Shown here: one piece after another, positions 40,266-50,946 of the stretch
Numbering within the stretch: the first letter of the stretch is position 1
Layout: every line of letters starts with the position of its first letter
DNA from: Promethearchaeota archaeon
Lineage (GTDB): Archaea; Asgardarchaeota; Lokiarchaeia; Sigyniarchaeales; SOKP01
Reading direction: 5' to 3'
Assembly: GCA_016839555.1 (NCBI GenBank)
Contig: JAEOUA010000011.1
Location: forward strand, 124,001 to 188,000
DNA: 64,000 bases
Notes under the pieces: model-generated
The model's database searches: none
Seen by the model: the letters and a program-made list of their open reading frames with translations, nothing else
What the model was told of the DNA's origin: nothing
Position numbers and translations under genes: made by a program

Positions 40266-42959
40266 TTATCTTTTTAGACGGTCAGTTTTTAATTTTTTAT
40301 TCTGAAAATAAATTACAATAGCAATGGGTATTAAAATGGGTAAGATATAAAAAAGTACTAGATTCATTATAGATATTAGAATTTGAGTTTTAAAAAAGAA
40401 TCGAAATAGTTCCTTTCCAGAATTATCAAACATGACCAGTTGATAAGTTTTAGTGCTAATATCGTATGGATTTATTATGGGATCAAGATCCACTTCGATT
40501 CTATTTTCACCGGGAACTAATAATCCATAAATTACTTTTCCGTTAATATATAATGCATATACTTCATTAGTTTCTTTATTATTATTTATAGTTAATATAA
40601 ATTGAGCGGATGTACCTTGAGTCACGCTCGATGGATAAAATAAGGTGGAAATTTCGAATGAATTAACGATTTGAATATTAATCGTTTTATTATAATCGGT
40701 TGTATTACTTCGAGATACTATGATGGTTATTTGCATTTCCTCTGTATTTATATTATCTTCAATATTTAAGTTTATTTCTATTAATTTGATTTCATTTGGA
40801 TTTAAATTATATTCTGCTTCAACGGGGGTAATATAATCTCCTGTGATACTCAAATTAAAGGATAAACTTTGATTTTGGAGAAAGTTGGCTATATTCAACG
40901 ATATCTGAGTAATATCTCCTTCAACCACCCGACTATCATATATTAAATTAGTAACTTCTATGGCTGTTTTAATTTCAATTATTTTTGTATAGTCTAAGTA
41001 AATATCACTCCCATTTTTCAAAATAAAATGAAATGTATAATTTCCAGGAAGGGCATTATTTTTTACCGTAAAATTATTCCAAATACTAGTTTCTTGTGAG
41101 GCATTTAATAAGTAAAAACGTGGAGATGTAATTAAGATTGAATCAGCTATTATTGAGAAATTCACCGTCACATTATTATTTCTAGTATTATTAACTAAAA
41201 GGGTTATATTCACATTTACTCCTTGATTGTATTCATTTTCATTTTCTAAACCAGAAATGTATTCGATGCCTGAGCTTACATTGAAATATAAAGTGGTCAA
41301 GGCAAATTTAAAAAAGCTTTTATTCGCTAAAATAGTGATTGAATAATTATTACCAATTAATAGACCAACTGGGAGAGGATACAAGAAGGTATGAGTTCCA
41401 TTTTCATTGGTACTATTATATTTTATTTTTAATATAGTCTCATTAGGATAAGGATATCTAATTATATAAGTTAAATCAGCATTAGGGATACTATAATTTG
41501 CATATGGTGAGGAATACGTATAATTTGTTGTTATATTCAAGGTTTCTTGATCAAAAATAAATTCAGGAATAGAAGCATTTGAATTAAATGAACAAGATAC
41601 TTTAGTATTCTCATAAACTTCTAAAGCTGTTAAATATGCTTCACAAACTCTCAAATTATAAAGAAAATTTTTATCTGTATTTTTAGACATAGTAAAAGTA
41701 TCTAATGAGGTCGAATATGCTTTATTAGTACTGTCATAAAAAGTATTTTCAAGTGTATTATATATATTTAACGCTGAATTGTAATAAGTAATATTTCCAG
41801 AAACCTCAAACAACTTTAAGCACGCTTGCATCATCATAGCATTAGATTTTACATCAATCAAATCATCATGACTTCCCCAATTTGAATTAGATTGATTTAG
41901 ATATGCTCCATAAGTTCCATCAAATAAAGTCGTGTTTATTTTATTAAAAATCAGAGTGGCATTATTTAAATACTCTGATTTATTGCTTACTTTCCAATAT
42001 TCAATTAAAGTAATAATTCCTAAGGCATTTGTTTCTAAATATTTGTTATTATTATCTGAACTTAAATCATTTTTAAGACTGTAGAAATATCCTTTATCAG
42101 AGGGATCCCAAAATTTCGCTGTCAATGTTTCCATTGTTTTATTAGCTAGATTTCCCGCATCGTTTTTATATTGATCGTCAATATTTTCTGTTTGATTTAA
42201 TAAAAGGTTTGCTAAAACGGCGTATAAATTATCTATAGCATACACATTACCATTTGAAGAATTATAGTTAAGAAAATTATTATTACTTTCATTCCAAAAC
42301 TGATTTGAACTAATAAGGTCAAATGCTTCGTAAATATTATTACGATATGTGCCTCCTGGACTATCTGGTATATTCTCTACTAATAGAAATATCGGCATTA
42401 AGTTATCTATTAAATTCCTCCGATAATTATTTACATCTTTTGTACTATTGTCTAGGGAATCCAAAAATCCATATTTATATCCTCCATTATCATACCATAA
42501 ATCAGTATCCTTTAAATCTAAATAGATACTAAGAATCTCGGAAGCACTATATTCATTTATATGCTTTAATAAAGTATTATACAAAAGTAAATTATCCAAA
42601 GAATACACTAAGTCATTCAGAATTGTTCCATCTTCATCTCCCAATCTAAAGTAGGTAGCAATATCAAAATTAAAATCGGAAGTATAATTTGTTTCAAAAA
42701 AAGTCCAAATATCGGTAAAATTTACTGTATATGGATCTTGTAATAATGAAATATCAATACCTTGAGATTGAGGGTTTTTAGCGGAATTATCTCCTTTTAG
42801 ATTTGGAAAGTTTAAGGGTTTGTTGGATTCAAACAAAAGATTTGAACTAAGGAGAAAAAAATTTAGAATAAGGAAGAAAATCAATAAAGCTCCGATAAAT
42901 ATCCTTTTCCTATTTGCTTTACATGTTTTTGATGAAAATAGTGAATTTCTTTTAATCAT
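40266..42959 (-). CDS. Exported surface protein: (alpha/alpha)6-barrel-like N-half plus Ig-like repeats and C-terminal TM
   Basis: N-terminal TM, repeated helical hairpins (YLETNALGIITLIEYWKVSNKSEYL; DVKSNAMMMQACLKLFEVSGNITYYNSAL), Ig-like C-half, terminal TM plus KKLKTDRLKR. Confidence 0.7.
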   Translation of the reverse strand: MIKRNSLFSSKTCKANRKRIFIGALLIFFLILNFFLLSSNLLFESNKPLNFPNLKGDNSAKNPQSQGIDISLLQDPYTVNFTDIWTFFETNYTSDFNFDIATYFRLGDEDGTILNDLVYSLDNLLLYNTLLKHINEYSASEILSIYLDLKDTDLWYDNGGYKYGFLDSLDNSTKDVNNYRRNLIDNLMPIFLLVENIPDSPGGTYRNNIYEAFDLISSNQFWNESNNNFLNYNSSNGNVYAIDNLYAVLANLLLNQTENIDDQYKNDAGNLANKTMETLTAKFWDPSDKGYFYSLKNDLSSDNNNKYLETNALGIITLIEYWKVSNKSEYLNNATLIFNKINTTLFDGTYGAYLNQSNSNWGSHDDLIDVKSNAMMMQACLKLFEVSGNITYYNSALNIYNTLENTFYDSTNKAYSTSLDTFTMSKNTDKNFLYNLRVCEAYLTALEVYENTKVSCSFNSNASIPEFIFDQETLNITTNYTYSSPYANYSIPNADLTYIIRYPYPNETILKIKYNSTNENGTHTFLYPLPVGLLIGNNYSITILANKSFFKFALTTLYFNVSSGIEYISGLENENEYNQGVNVNITLLVNNTRNNNVTVNFSIIADSILITSPRFYLLNASQETSIWNNFTVKNNALPGNYTFHFILKNGSDIYLDYTKIIEIKTAIEVTNLIYDSRVVEGDITQISLNIANFLQNQSLSFNLSITGDYITPVEAEYNLNPNEIKLIEINLNIEDNINTEEMQITIIVSRSNTTDYNKTINIQIVNSFEISTLFYPSSVTQGTSAQFILTINNNKETNEVYALYINGKVIYGLLVPGENRIEVDLDPIINPYDISTKTYQLVMFDNSGKELFRFFFKTQILISIMNLVLFYILPILIPIAIVIYFQNKKLKTDRLKR

Positions 42960-43091
42960 CTATCTTAAAATTTATATAATAATAGATATATTTCAGAGAT
43001 ATTATATCTTTAAAAAATTCTTCTCTTTAAAATTTTTTTAAATAATATCTAAAAACGAAGGGAATGGTATAAAGAGATTTTTACAAATGTG

Positions 43092-44594
43092 TTAAATTTT
43101 ACTTTTCTCTAACTTCTTTTTAATAAGTTCAGGAATTTCGGAAATTTTTACTCGTATCTGATCCATTGAATCTCGGTCTCTAATTGTCGCACTATCATCT
43201 TCTAAGGAATCATAATCGATAGTCACACAAAATGGAGTACCGAGCTCATCTTGTCTTCTATATCTTTTACCAATTGATCCTGATTCATCATAAAAGGAGT
43301 TAATTAACCTATTCTGAAGGTTTTGATGGAGATTTAAGGCGAGATTTCTTATTGCCTCTTTATTTTTCACCAAAGGGAATACAGCAACTGTATTTGGTGC
43401 AAGAAAATTGTTTAATTGTAAATTAATTCTGCCATCTTCCACCATAAAGGTTGTTTCAAGTAATGTATAAATAATACGATCGTTTCCAAACGCTGTTTCA
43501 AGAATTTGAGGTATTTCTTTTTCTTGGGAATCTGAATCCATCGCAACCTCAAAACTTTGGTTAGAGAATTCTGCATGCCTTCTTAAATCATAATCAGTCC
43601 TATCGTGGATTCCACATATCTCTACCCAATCGAATTGTTCAGTTTTGATCTCCAAATCCCACGCATCATCAGCGTAGTGCGCTCTCTCATTTGGACTATG
43701 CTGGCGGTATCTAATAACATTATTAGAATACCCTAATTTTTTAGTTAAATAGTGAGCGATAAAAAGGCAATAAGCAAATGCTGGTTTTTTAAGAATTTTA
43801 ATTTTTATGGCATCTTTTAAACTAATTAAATTGGGCTTTTCGATATTTTCTTCTTGTACTTTCCAATCCAATAAAGGTAATTGGTTATCTTTAACCTCCT
43901 CGAATGGTTCAAAATTATATTCTTGCTTTTTGCTAATGAACATCTGTATTTCGAACTGATCAAAGGATCTCATTCTTAAGACTCCTTGCCGTGGAGAAAT
44001 TTCATTTCTATAAGCTTTCCCGTATTGAAACACTTTTAGTGGATATTGTCGTCTCATTACTTGGTCTAATCTATTAAATAATAAATATGTGGTTGTTGCG
44101 GTCTCTGGTCTCAAATATACGATTGTATCTGTTCCTACTTTAGTTTCTAGCATTAAATTATATTCCTCAATATTCTCGAATTGACTACCACAACTTGGAC
44201 AAGTAAGATTATTTTCTCTGATAAGATTTTCCATCTCTTTATAAGAAAGACCATCTATCATTTGATTGGGTAATACTTTCTTAAGAAATTTATCTACTCG
44301 ATAAACGGAATTGCATTTTTTACAATTAAGAACAGGATCAATAAATCTTTCTAGATGACCTGATGCCTCCCAAACGATTTCAGGCATAATTGTTGGGCAC
44401 TCAACTTCTCCAAAACCCATTGCTCGTAGTTCTTTTCTAAAAATGGATAAGATATTATTTTTAAGTGCCATTCCTGCCGGTCCATAGGAGTAAAATCCTG
44501 CTAATCCACCATATATTTCTGGAGAGGGCCCCCAAATAAATCCACGACGTTTAAGTAGGCTATTGAATGTTTCTATATTATCTTTAATTTTCAT
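43092..44594 (-). CDS. glyS: Glycyl-tRNA synthetase (archaeal/eukaryotic type)
   Basis: LLKRRGFIWGPSPEIYGGLAGFYSYGPAGMALKNNI; IVYLRPETATTTYLLFNRLDQ; RNEISPRQGVLRMRSFDQFEIQMF; WVEICGIHDRTDYDLRRH. Confidence 0.95.
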   Translation of the reverse strand: MKIKDNIETFNSLLKRRGFIWGPSPEIYGGLAGFYSYGPAGMALKNNILSIFRKELRAMGFGEVECPTIMPEIVWEASGHLERFIDPVLNCKKCNSVYRVDKFLKKVLPNQMIDGLSYKEMENLIRENNLTCPSCGSQFENIEEYNLMLETKVGTDTIVYLRPETATTTYLLFNRLDQVMRRQYPLKVFQYGKAYRNEISPRQGVLRMRSFDQFEIQMFISKKQEYNFEPFEEVKDNQLPLLDWKVQEENIEKPNLISLKDAIKIKILKKPAFAYCLFIAHYLTKKLGYSNNVIRYRQHSPNERAHYADDAWDLEIKTEQFDWVEICGIHDRTDYDLRRHAEFSNQSFEVAMDSDSQEKEIPQILETAFGNDRIIYTLLETTFMVEDGRINLQLNNFLAPNTVAVFPLVKNKEAIRNLALNLHQNLQNRLINSFYDESGSIGKRYRRQDELGTPFCVTIDYDSLEDDSATIRDRDSMDQIRVKISEIPELIKKKLEKSKI

Positions 44595-44856
44595 ATTTAC
44601 AACTAATTAAGTTTTATTTTTAATAATCAAATTTGCTATTAAAATCTCAATATATGATAAATTAAACCACTTAAGTAAAATTTCCTATAATTTTGAAAAA
44701 ACTAAGAAATCAATTATTTTTCAACATTACTTATTAAAATCCAATAATGATAAATAAAAAATATACGTAAAGATTAAATGCGAAAAAGAAAAGTAAAAAA
44801 TATATATGTATCACTTATATTATTATTATTAAATTATATTGATAACTTGATCAATT

Positions 44857-45684
44857 ATGATTTCTCAAATATTCCAACAAATAAACTTTTTTGAAATGAT
44901 TTATTTTGGGTTTGTTGATTCAATTGAATTAGGATTGTATTTCGTTGTGATTGGTTATTATTTCCTTATTTTCGCCTATTTTTTAATAATGAGGTTTCGC
45001 GTATCGAAAAAATTATATTGGTTATTCTTCTCACTATTATTTCTTATCTTATCAATTTCTAGAGGCTTTTTTATAATTTATTATTTCTATGCCCCAGAAA
45101 CTCATAGTGCGATTTTAATAATGCTTAATTACAGATTGGCCTTATTTTTTACATGGATCGCCATATCATGTTTAATGGGCATGTTGGGGATCTTTCTTTT
45201 TCCCCCAGAAGGTAATTTAGAAAAAAAATCTGTAGATAAAACTAAAGAATACATCAAATATGCTGTTAGATTAGTATTGATTATATCCCCTATTGTTATA
45301 GGGATTGTGGCATTGACCTTGCCAGATAGATTATTAATTGATGTTGAATTCTTAAAACAATTTTTTATTTTCACATCAATTGAGCCATCCACTATAGCAG
45401 GGTATCCCGCTGGACGCTTTATAATAAATTTAATTTTCCAACCACTATTTAACTTTTTAGTACCAATTATGTTTTTCTATTTGGCGAAAAAAACTTTTGG
45501 AGTACTTAGAAGGTCGTATTTGATAAATGGAATTGGTTTTCTTTTATATTACATTGGAAGGCTCTCTTATAGTATTTTTGGTGCTTTAAATTTACCCCAC
45601 ACCCAAGCCATTTTACCTCCTCTGATTATTTTATTATCATTACTCATAATTGTAATCGCAAATAGTTTTGAAGCATTAAAATAA
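44857..45684 (+). CDS. Polytopic membrane protein, unknown function
   Basis: 275 aa with about seven hydrophobic segments. Confidence 0.7.
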   Translation: MISQIFQQINFFEMIYFGFVDSIELGLYFVVIGYYFLIFAYFLIMRFRVSKKLYWLFFSLLFLILSISRGFFIIYYFYAPETHSAILIMLNYRLALFFTWIAISCLMGMLGIFLFPPEGNLEKKSVDKTKEYIKYAVRLVLIISPIVIGIVALTLPDRLLIDVEFLKQFFIFTSIEPSTIAGYPAGRFIINLIFQPLFNFLVPIMFFYLAKKTFGVLRRSYLINGIGFLLYYIGRLSYSIFGALNLPHTQAILPPLIILLSLLIIVIANSFEALK

Positions 45685-45815
45685 ATAGAATTAAAAAAAA
45701 AAAAATTATTAATTTACTTAATATATATAGCATTTTTAACCATGATTATATTAAATTAATGATAATTAATTTTAAATTGTAATATTCCTATAAAATCTAT
45801 ATAGAGGTATAAAAA

Positions 45816-47480
45816 ATGTCAGTACATGGAGACCAGTACCTTCTACCATTATTTCTTGAAAAATCTTCAAATCGTCCAATGTTTCAAGTGGATGAGGAAA
45901 AAATTAATGATGAAATTTGTCTCGCATTTTATTTATTAACGAGAAATCTTAGAGACAATCAAAAAATTCTTTCCTTTGCGAGACTGGCTTGGCCATTTTT
46001 AGCAATACAAGGTGTTTCTAAGCCTGAATCCACTCATATATTTTTAGACGGGATCCAAATTCTCTCAAAAAAGGATAAATTTACTAACCCTCCTCGCAAG
46101 CCATTGATCGGACATTTAATTCGCAATGTAGATAATCTTTCAGAAATAGAGCAATTAAAAAAAATAATAGAAATACTAAAATATGAAGATAAGGATGCCA
46201 AAAAAATTGGTGAAGGGGAAAACGCAGAATTTCAAGAATTTCAAATAAAGAGTTTGGTAAATCCTGAGTTTTTAGATGCTCTAAAAATATTAATCCCTCA
46301 TTTAGAATATAAACCTATCAAAAATTTTGGTCAACTTGATACGGGATTATCAACTGAGAAAGCTTTAGACATTTCCGAGGGATATAGAGGTACTATTGAA
46401 AAATTAAGAGGAAATGCACTTAGATGGAAAGAAGAAATTGAGTTGATAAGCAATGAACTTGATAAAATGCTTAAAAATTTGAATTTACAAATTAAAGATG
46501 CAAGCTTACGTTATGATTCTGAAATTGCCAAACTTTCATTTAGTATTGATGAGGAAGCAGTAACAGAGCAAATTAATTTAAAACAAGATGAATTGAGTCA
46601 ATATAAAAGAAAAGAAAAGAAAAATCTTATTGATAATATCGCAGTTTTATTTAAAAATATTGATAGTGATATAGAAACGATTCTTAAAAAAAACAAATTT
46701 TTTAGTAATGAAGAAATGCTTATAAGAAAAGCTTTTGATGATCTTATACCTAATATAAAGGATCATATTGATTTTTTAAGAGTCCAAGGAAAATATTATC
46801 TATCCTCATTGGATACGATTGAAGATAAAATTCAGATGATTATAAATAAAGCAGATGATATCAATCGAGAGGGTGAACAAAGATTAGAACAATATAAAGA
46901 GGAGGTAAATCAACAATTAAGGGAACGGGATCAACAAATAGCAGCTAAAAAAGAAGAAAAACAGGCAGAAATCGAAAAATTGGAAAATTTAAAAAATAGT
47001 ATCGAGGAAATATTTTCACAGATTAAGCAAATAATCAATATAAAGCAACAAGATTGCTTGAATGAAGCACAAGAATTAATTGCGTGGTCCCTCAGAGATA
47101 CAGAAATAGAAGAGATAAAAATGCCCATTCAATGGATTTATATGCCATTTTACGCGATGTTTATAGAAGATCAAGACTTATTAGAAGAAAATATGATTAT
47201 AGTATTGCCAGGATATATTAATAAAAATTCTGATGAAATATATAAAGATCTTTCCGAAGCATTTTCAGAATTAAAAAAGAATATAAGTGAGAAAATCGAG
47301 GATGATATGGCAATTCGCTCTAATTTCGAATTTAGTGTGGAAAATAATAATTATCTAAAGGATGAGAAATTTAAAGAGAAATTAGAAAAAGGTTTAAATC
47401 TTCTAAAAGAAAAAAATATTATAACTTACAATATAGAAAATCAAATCAATTATACACTTAATAAAATTGATTTAGAATAA
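45816..47480 (+). CDS. Large coiled-coil protein of unknown function
   Basis: 554 aa; globular N-part, central long heptad-like helices (REGEQRLEQYKEEVNQQLRERDQQIAAKKEEKQAEIEKLENLKN), globular C-part. Confidence 0.75.
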   Translation: MSVHGDQYLLPLFLEKSSNRPMFQVDEEKINDEICLAFYLLTRNLRDNQKILSFARLAWPFLAIQGVSKPESTHIFLDGIQILSKKDKFTNPPRKPLIGHLIRNVDNLSEIEQLKKIIEILKYEDKDAKKIGEGENAEFQEFQIKSLVNPEFLDALKILIPHLEYKPIKNFGQLDTGLSTEKALDISEGYRGTIEKLRGNALRWKEEIELISNELDKMLKNLNLQIKDASLRYDSEIAKLSFSIDEEAVTEQINLKQDELSQYKRKEKKNLIDNIAVLFKNIDSDIETILKKNKFFSNEEMLIRKAFDDLIPNIKDHIDFLRVQGKYYLSSLDTIEDKIQMIINKADDINREGEQRLEQYKEEVNQQLRERDQQIAAKKEEKQAEIEKLENLKNSIEEIFSQIKQIINIKQQDCLNEAQELIAWSLRDTEIEEIKMPIQWIYMPFYAMFIEDQDLLEENMIIVLPGYINKNSDEIYKDLSEAFSELKKNISEKIEDDMAIRSNFEFSVENNNYLKDEKFKEKLEKGLNLLKEKNIITYNIENQINYTLNKIDLE

Positions 47481-47738
47481 ATCTTATTAACTTTATTAAA
47501 TCATTAATATATTATATATAATTGATTGAACCAATTTTTTCCTTACCATTTCCAAAAACTTTTATCTTTATTCTTCATAACTAAAAATTGAATTTTCAGT
47601 TTCGTATTAGATTTATAAAAATTGAGATTGTCTCATTTTAAAATTTACTTAGGACTTGCTAAGAACTTTAAACGATTTAGAATTATTTGATAGTTAAGAT
47701 AAAAAATTTTTTCTATATCAAAAAATTTTAATAAATGT

Positions 47739-48389
47739 ATGCCTAGTAAACCCAAATTAGATCTAAAGAAAAATCGGATTAGAGCTTTTTTCCATTCTTT
47801 AGGAACACATGAAAAAGGAGAGCTTACTGAGGAAATTCAAAAGATTGAAAAAGAGGGAATGGCATATATTCAATTACGCCTTCCAGTAAAGCGTATAACT
47901 GAAGAATTTGAAAATAAAGTAAAAGAAAAAGTAGAACATAATGTTATAAAAGCAGAAATACGAGAAGCCTCCTACCATGATTTGCCAAGCATAAAAGATA
48001 TTTATAATAAAGCGTGGTTGACCAGCAGCACACCTTTTAGAGCTATTGATATTGATACCTTAGGAATTATTTTAGAAGATGAGGACACGGTGTTTTTAAT
48101 AGCAAAAGTATATGGTAGAGATGCAGGCTTTATTATTCTGGATTTTGAAGAAGGAGGAAAAATTGGTACAATTGCTGGGTTAGGTGTATTACCTCGCTTT
48201 CAGAGAAAAGGTTTAGGTACCATGATGGGTATAGCAGCTTGGAATTATTTCAAAGAACACTATCCAAAAATTGAAGAATTAAGGGCGGAAGTATACCAAA
48301 AAAATGAAGTTTCTTATAATTTCATAAAAGGATTAGGTTTTGAAGAATTTGATATAAAATATTATAGGAAGGAAGATTTCGAAGTTTAA
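47739..48389 (+). CDS. GNAT N-acetyltransferase, paralog 1
   Basis: AGLGVLPRFQRKGLGTMMGIAAWNYF acetyl-CoA motif; EVYQKNEVSYNFIKGLGFEE. Confidence 0.92.
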   Translation: MPSKPKLDLKKNRIRAFFHSLGTHEKGELTEEIQKIEKEGMAYIQLRLPVKRITEEFENKVKEKVEHNVIKAEIREASYHDLPSIKDIYNKAWLTSSTPFRAIDIDTLGIILEDEDTVFLIAKVYGRDAGFIILDFEEGGKIGTIAGLGVLPRFQRKGLGTMMGIAAWNYFKEHYPKIEELRAEVYQKNEVSYNFIKGLGFEEFDIKYYRKEDFEV

Positions 48390-48492
48390 CAAATACTCTT
48401 ACTTTTGAATCTTACTTTTAATTGAAAATTATATTCTTTAGATAAAAAACATTCAATAGATTAAAAAATTAGAATTTATCTATTTAAAACTT

Positions 48493-49122
48493 ATGCCAGA
48501 AACTTTAAAAGAAAAGAGAATTAGAACTTTTTTTCAGAGTTTTGAGGAGAAATCTATAGAAGTAAAAGCAGAAGAAAAAGAAGAAGAAATTTGTCTTGAA
48601 TATATACAAATGAAATTACCAGTAGAGAATATAACAGAAGAATTTGAAGCAGAGATTACTGCTAAAGTAAAAAAAAATTTCTTAAATGCTAAAATTAGAA
48701 CGGCAAGTAAAGATGATCTAGAAAGTGTTTTAAGAATTCATAATCGGGCATGGCTCACAGCAAATGAACCTTTTCGACCAATAGAATTAGAATCTCTTGA
48801 GAAGATTTATGAATATCCTGAAACAGAGATTTTAATAGCAAAAGTATATGGTGATGACGGAGGATTTATTATGCTTGATTTTGAAGATGATGGAAAAATA
48901 GGAATAATTGCAGGATTAGGCATATTACCTCGCTTTCAAAGAAAAGGATTAGGAACTGTACTAGGGGTTGCCGCTTGGAACTATTTTAAAAAGAGGGGTG
49001 TAGAAGAATTACGGTGTGAAGTCTATAAGGATAATTCGGCATCATATTCCTTTATAAAATCATTGGGATTTAAAGAATATGGTAGAAAGAAATATACCAA
49101 AGAGGATTTCGCATTAGAGTAA
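48493..49122 (+). CDS. GNAT N-acetyltransferase, paralog 2 (tandem)
   Basis: AGLGILPRFQRKGLGTVLGVAAWNYF; shares the full length including the N-terminal extension with the preceding ORF. Confidence 0.92.
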   Translation: MPETLKEKRIRTFFQSFEEKSIEVKAEEKEEEICLEYIQMKLPVENITEEFEAEITAKVKKNFLNAKIRTASKDDLESVLRIHNRAWLTANEPFRPIELESLEKIYEYPETEILIAKVYGDDGGFIMLDFEDDGKIGIIAGLGILPRFQRKGLGTVLGVAAWNYFKKRGVEELRCEVYKDNSASYSFIKSLGFKEYGRKKYTKEDFALE

Positions 49123-49201
49123 TTTAGGTTAATTATTTATTAATTTATAGTTATAATTTTAATCTTTTTTATTAATTTCGAGATCTTAGGGAGTTGTTTT
49201 T

Positions 49202-49810
49202 TTGCTAGATAATAAAAAATTGCAGAGATATAATAGAGAATTTTTTAGTGGTAATACAAAGATTATTGCACAAAATCTTATAGGCAGTTATTTAATCAGG
49301 AAAGCTAAAAAAGGCGTAATGGTTGGAAAAATAATCGAAACTGAAGCATACTTAGGGCCAAATGATAAAGCGTGTCATACTTTTAGGTATAAAAAAACTA
49401 AAAGAACCAAGACGATGTATGAAATACCTGGCACATGGTATGTTTATCTTATTTATGGGATGTATCATTGTCTTAATATAATCACGGAACCAGAAGGAAT
49501 CCCTTGTGCAGTACTGATAAGACAATTATATCCTATAGATGGTATTGATTTAATGAAAAAAAATAGAGATACAAAAATAGGTAAAAATTATAAAAATCTT
49601 TTAGATGGTCCTGGAAAATTATGCTTAGCCTTTGATATAACCAAGGAAAAATTTAATGGAAAAGATTCATGCGCTTCAGATGCCAAATTATTTTTAACAA
49701 AAGGAGAAAACATTAAGCCGTTAGAAATCTCTTCCCATAAACGGATTGGAATTGACTATGCTGAAGAAGATAAAGATAAACTACTAAGATTTAAATTAGA
49801 AGAAGAATAA
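49202..49810 (+). CDS. 3-methyladenine DNA glycosylase (AAG/MPG type)
   Basis: FFSGNTKIIAQNLIGSYLIR, GKIIETEAYLGPNDKACHTFR, PGTWYVYLIYGMYHCLNIITEPEGIPCAVLIR, LLDGPGKLCLAFDI. Confidence 0.93.
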   Translation: MLDNKKLQRYNREFFSGNTKIIAQNLIGSYLIRKAKKGVMVGKIIETEAYLGPNDKACHTFRYKKTKRTKTMYEIPGTWYVYLIYGMYHCLNIITEPEGIPCAVLIRQLYPIDGIDLMKKNRDTKIGKNYKNLLDGPGKLCLAFDITKEKFNGKDSCASDAKLFLTKGENIKPLEISSHKRIGIDYAEEDKDKLLRFKLEEE

Positions 49811-49877
49811 TTATTTTACCTAATGTTTATAAGATTATTTTTTTAAAAAAATCACTTTGGAATTTTAATAGAAAAAA

Positions 49878-50720
49878 TTAATCCTTTTTTAGTAATTCTT
49901 TTTTAAGAAATGCATCTAATTCTGAATTTGAATTATAAGCAATTAGAGGTAAGAGTAGATCCATGGAAAGATCATGATCTAACTTTTCTCCATTTATCTT
50001 AAATATTTTTCCTCCCGCTTCCTTAACAATTAAATAGCCTGCTGCCATATCTACTAATCTTATTCCTTTTCTGAAATCAATGTATCCATCAAGACCGCCT
50101 TTAGCAAGATGGCATAAACTTAAAGCAACACTACCCATTACTCTAATTCTATATAACTTATTAAATATGGAGCGATAATCTTTTAATTTTTTTCTAAGAT
50201 TCCATAAATAAAAATCAACTTCAAATATTAATTGATCAGATAAACCTCGTTCAGAAACCGTTATTTTTTTATTATTATAGAATGCTCCTTCTCCTTTTTT
50301 TGCCCAAAAGAGATCTTTTGTCGAGAGATCCAGAACAATTGCTAATTTAATATCCTCTAATTTTTTTCCCTCCGCATAGGCTATAGAGACACTATAGAAA
50401 GGTATAGCCCTAATTGAATTAGTTGAACCGTCAATAGGATCAACAATTAGTTTTCTTTCGGTTTTTTGTGCTTTTATTTTATTTCCTATATATTTTTTGC
50501 CAATTTCTTCACTGAGTAATAAAATGTCTATTTTGTTTTTTTCCAATTCTTTAATAATAGTACTTTCTGCTAAGGTATCAATCCTCATGCTTATATCACC
50601 ACCTGCGCCACGACTTAATTCTGTAGCGCCCTCTTTAGTCCCAATCAATGGTGCGACGTTTTCATGAACCTTTAACACTAAATTTTTTAGAAAATCTATA
50701 TCTATTTCTTTTGAGCTCAT
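49878..50720 (-). CDS. Inositol monophosphatase / fructose-1,6-bisphosphatase family
   Basis: LLSEEIGKK, LIVDPIDGSTNSIRAIPFYSVSIAY, VDMAAGYLIVKEAGG. Confidence 0.93.
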   Translation of the reverse strand: MSSKEIDIDFLKNLVLKVHENVAPLIGTKEGATELSRGAGGDISMRIDTLAESTIIKELEKNKIDILLLSEEIGKKYIGNKIKAQKTERKLIVDPIDGSTNSIRAIPFYSVSIAYAEGKKLEDIKLAIVLDLSTKDLFWAKKGEGAFYNNKKITVSERGLSDQLIFEVDFYLWNLRKKLKDYRSIFNKLYRIRVMGSVALSLCHLAKGGLDGYIDFRKGIRLVDMAAGYLIVKEAGGKIFKINGEKLDHDLSMDLLLPLIAYNSNSELDAFLKKELLKKD

Positions 50721-50946
50721 ATTTAACTAAATTTAGTTTCCCCATATTATTTTTTCGAAAATTCCCCAAATAAAGATGAAATATACCACTATTTTAACCT
50801 AAAATACCCACTGATTATTTCAATTATTTATTGATAATTTAATGGTTTATCCACTTTAAACTCGATAAGAATTTTAATCTTAAATTATTTTTTTATTCTT
50901 TCTTTTAATATATGTTTAGCTACATTATTTTTTTCTTTTTTAATTT

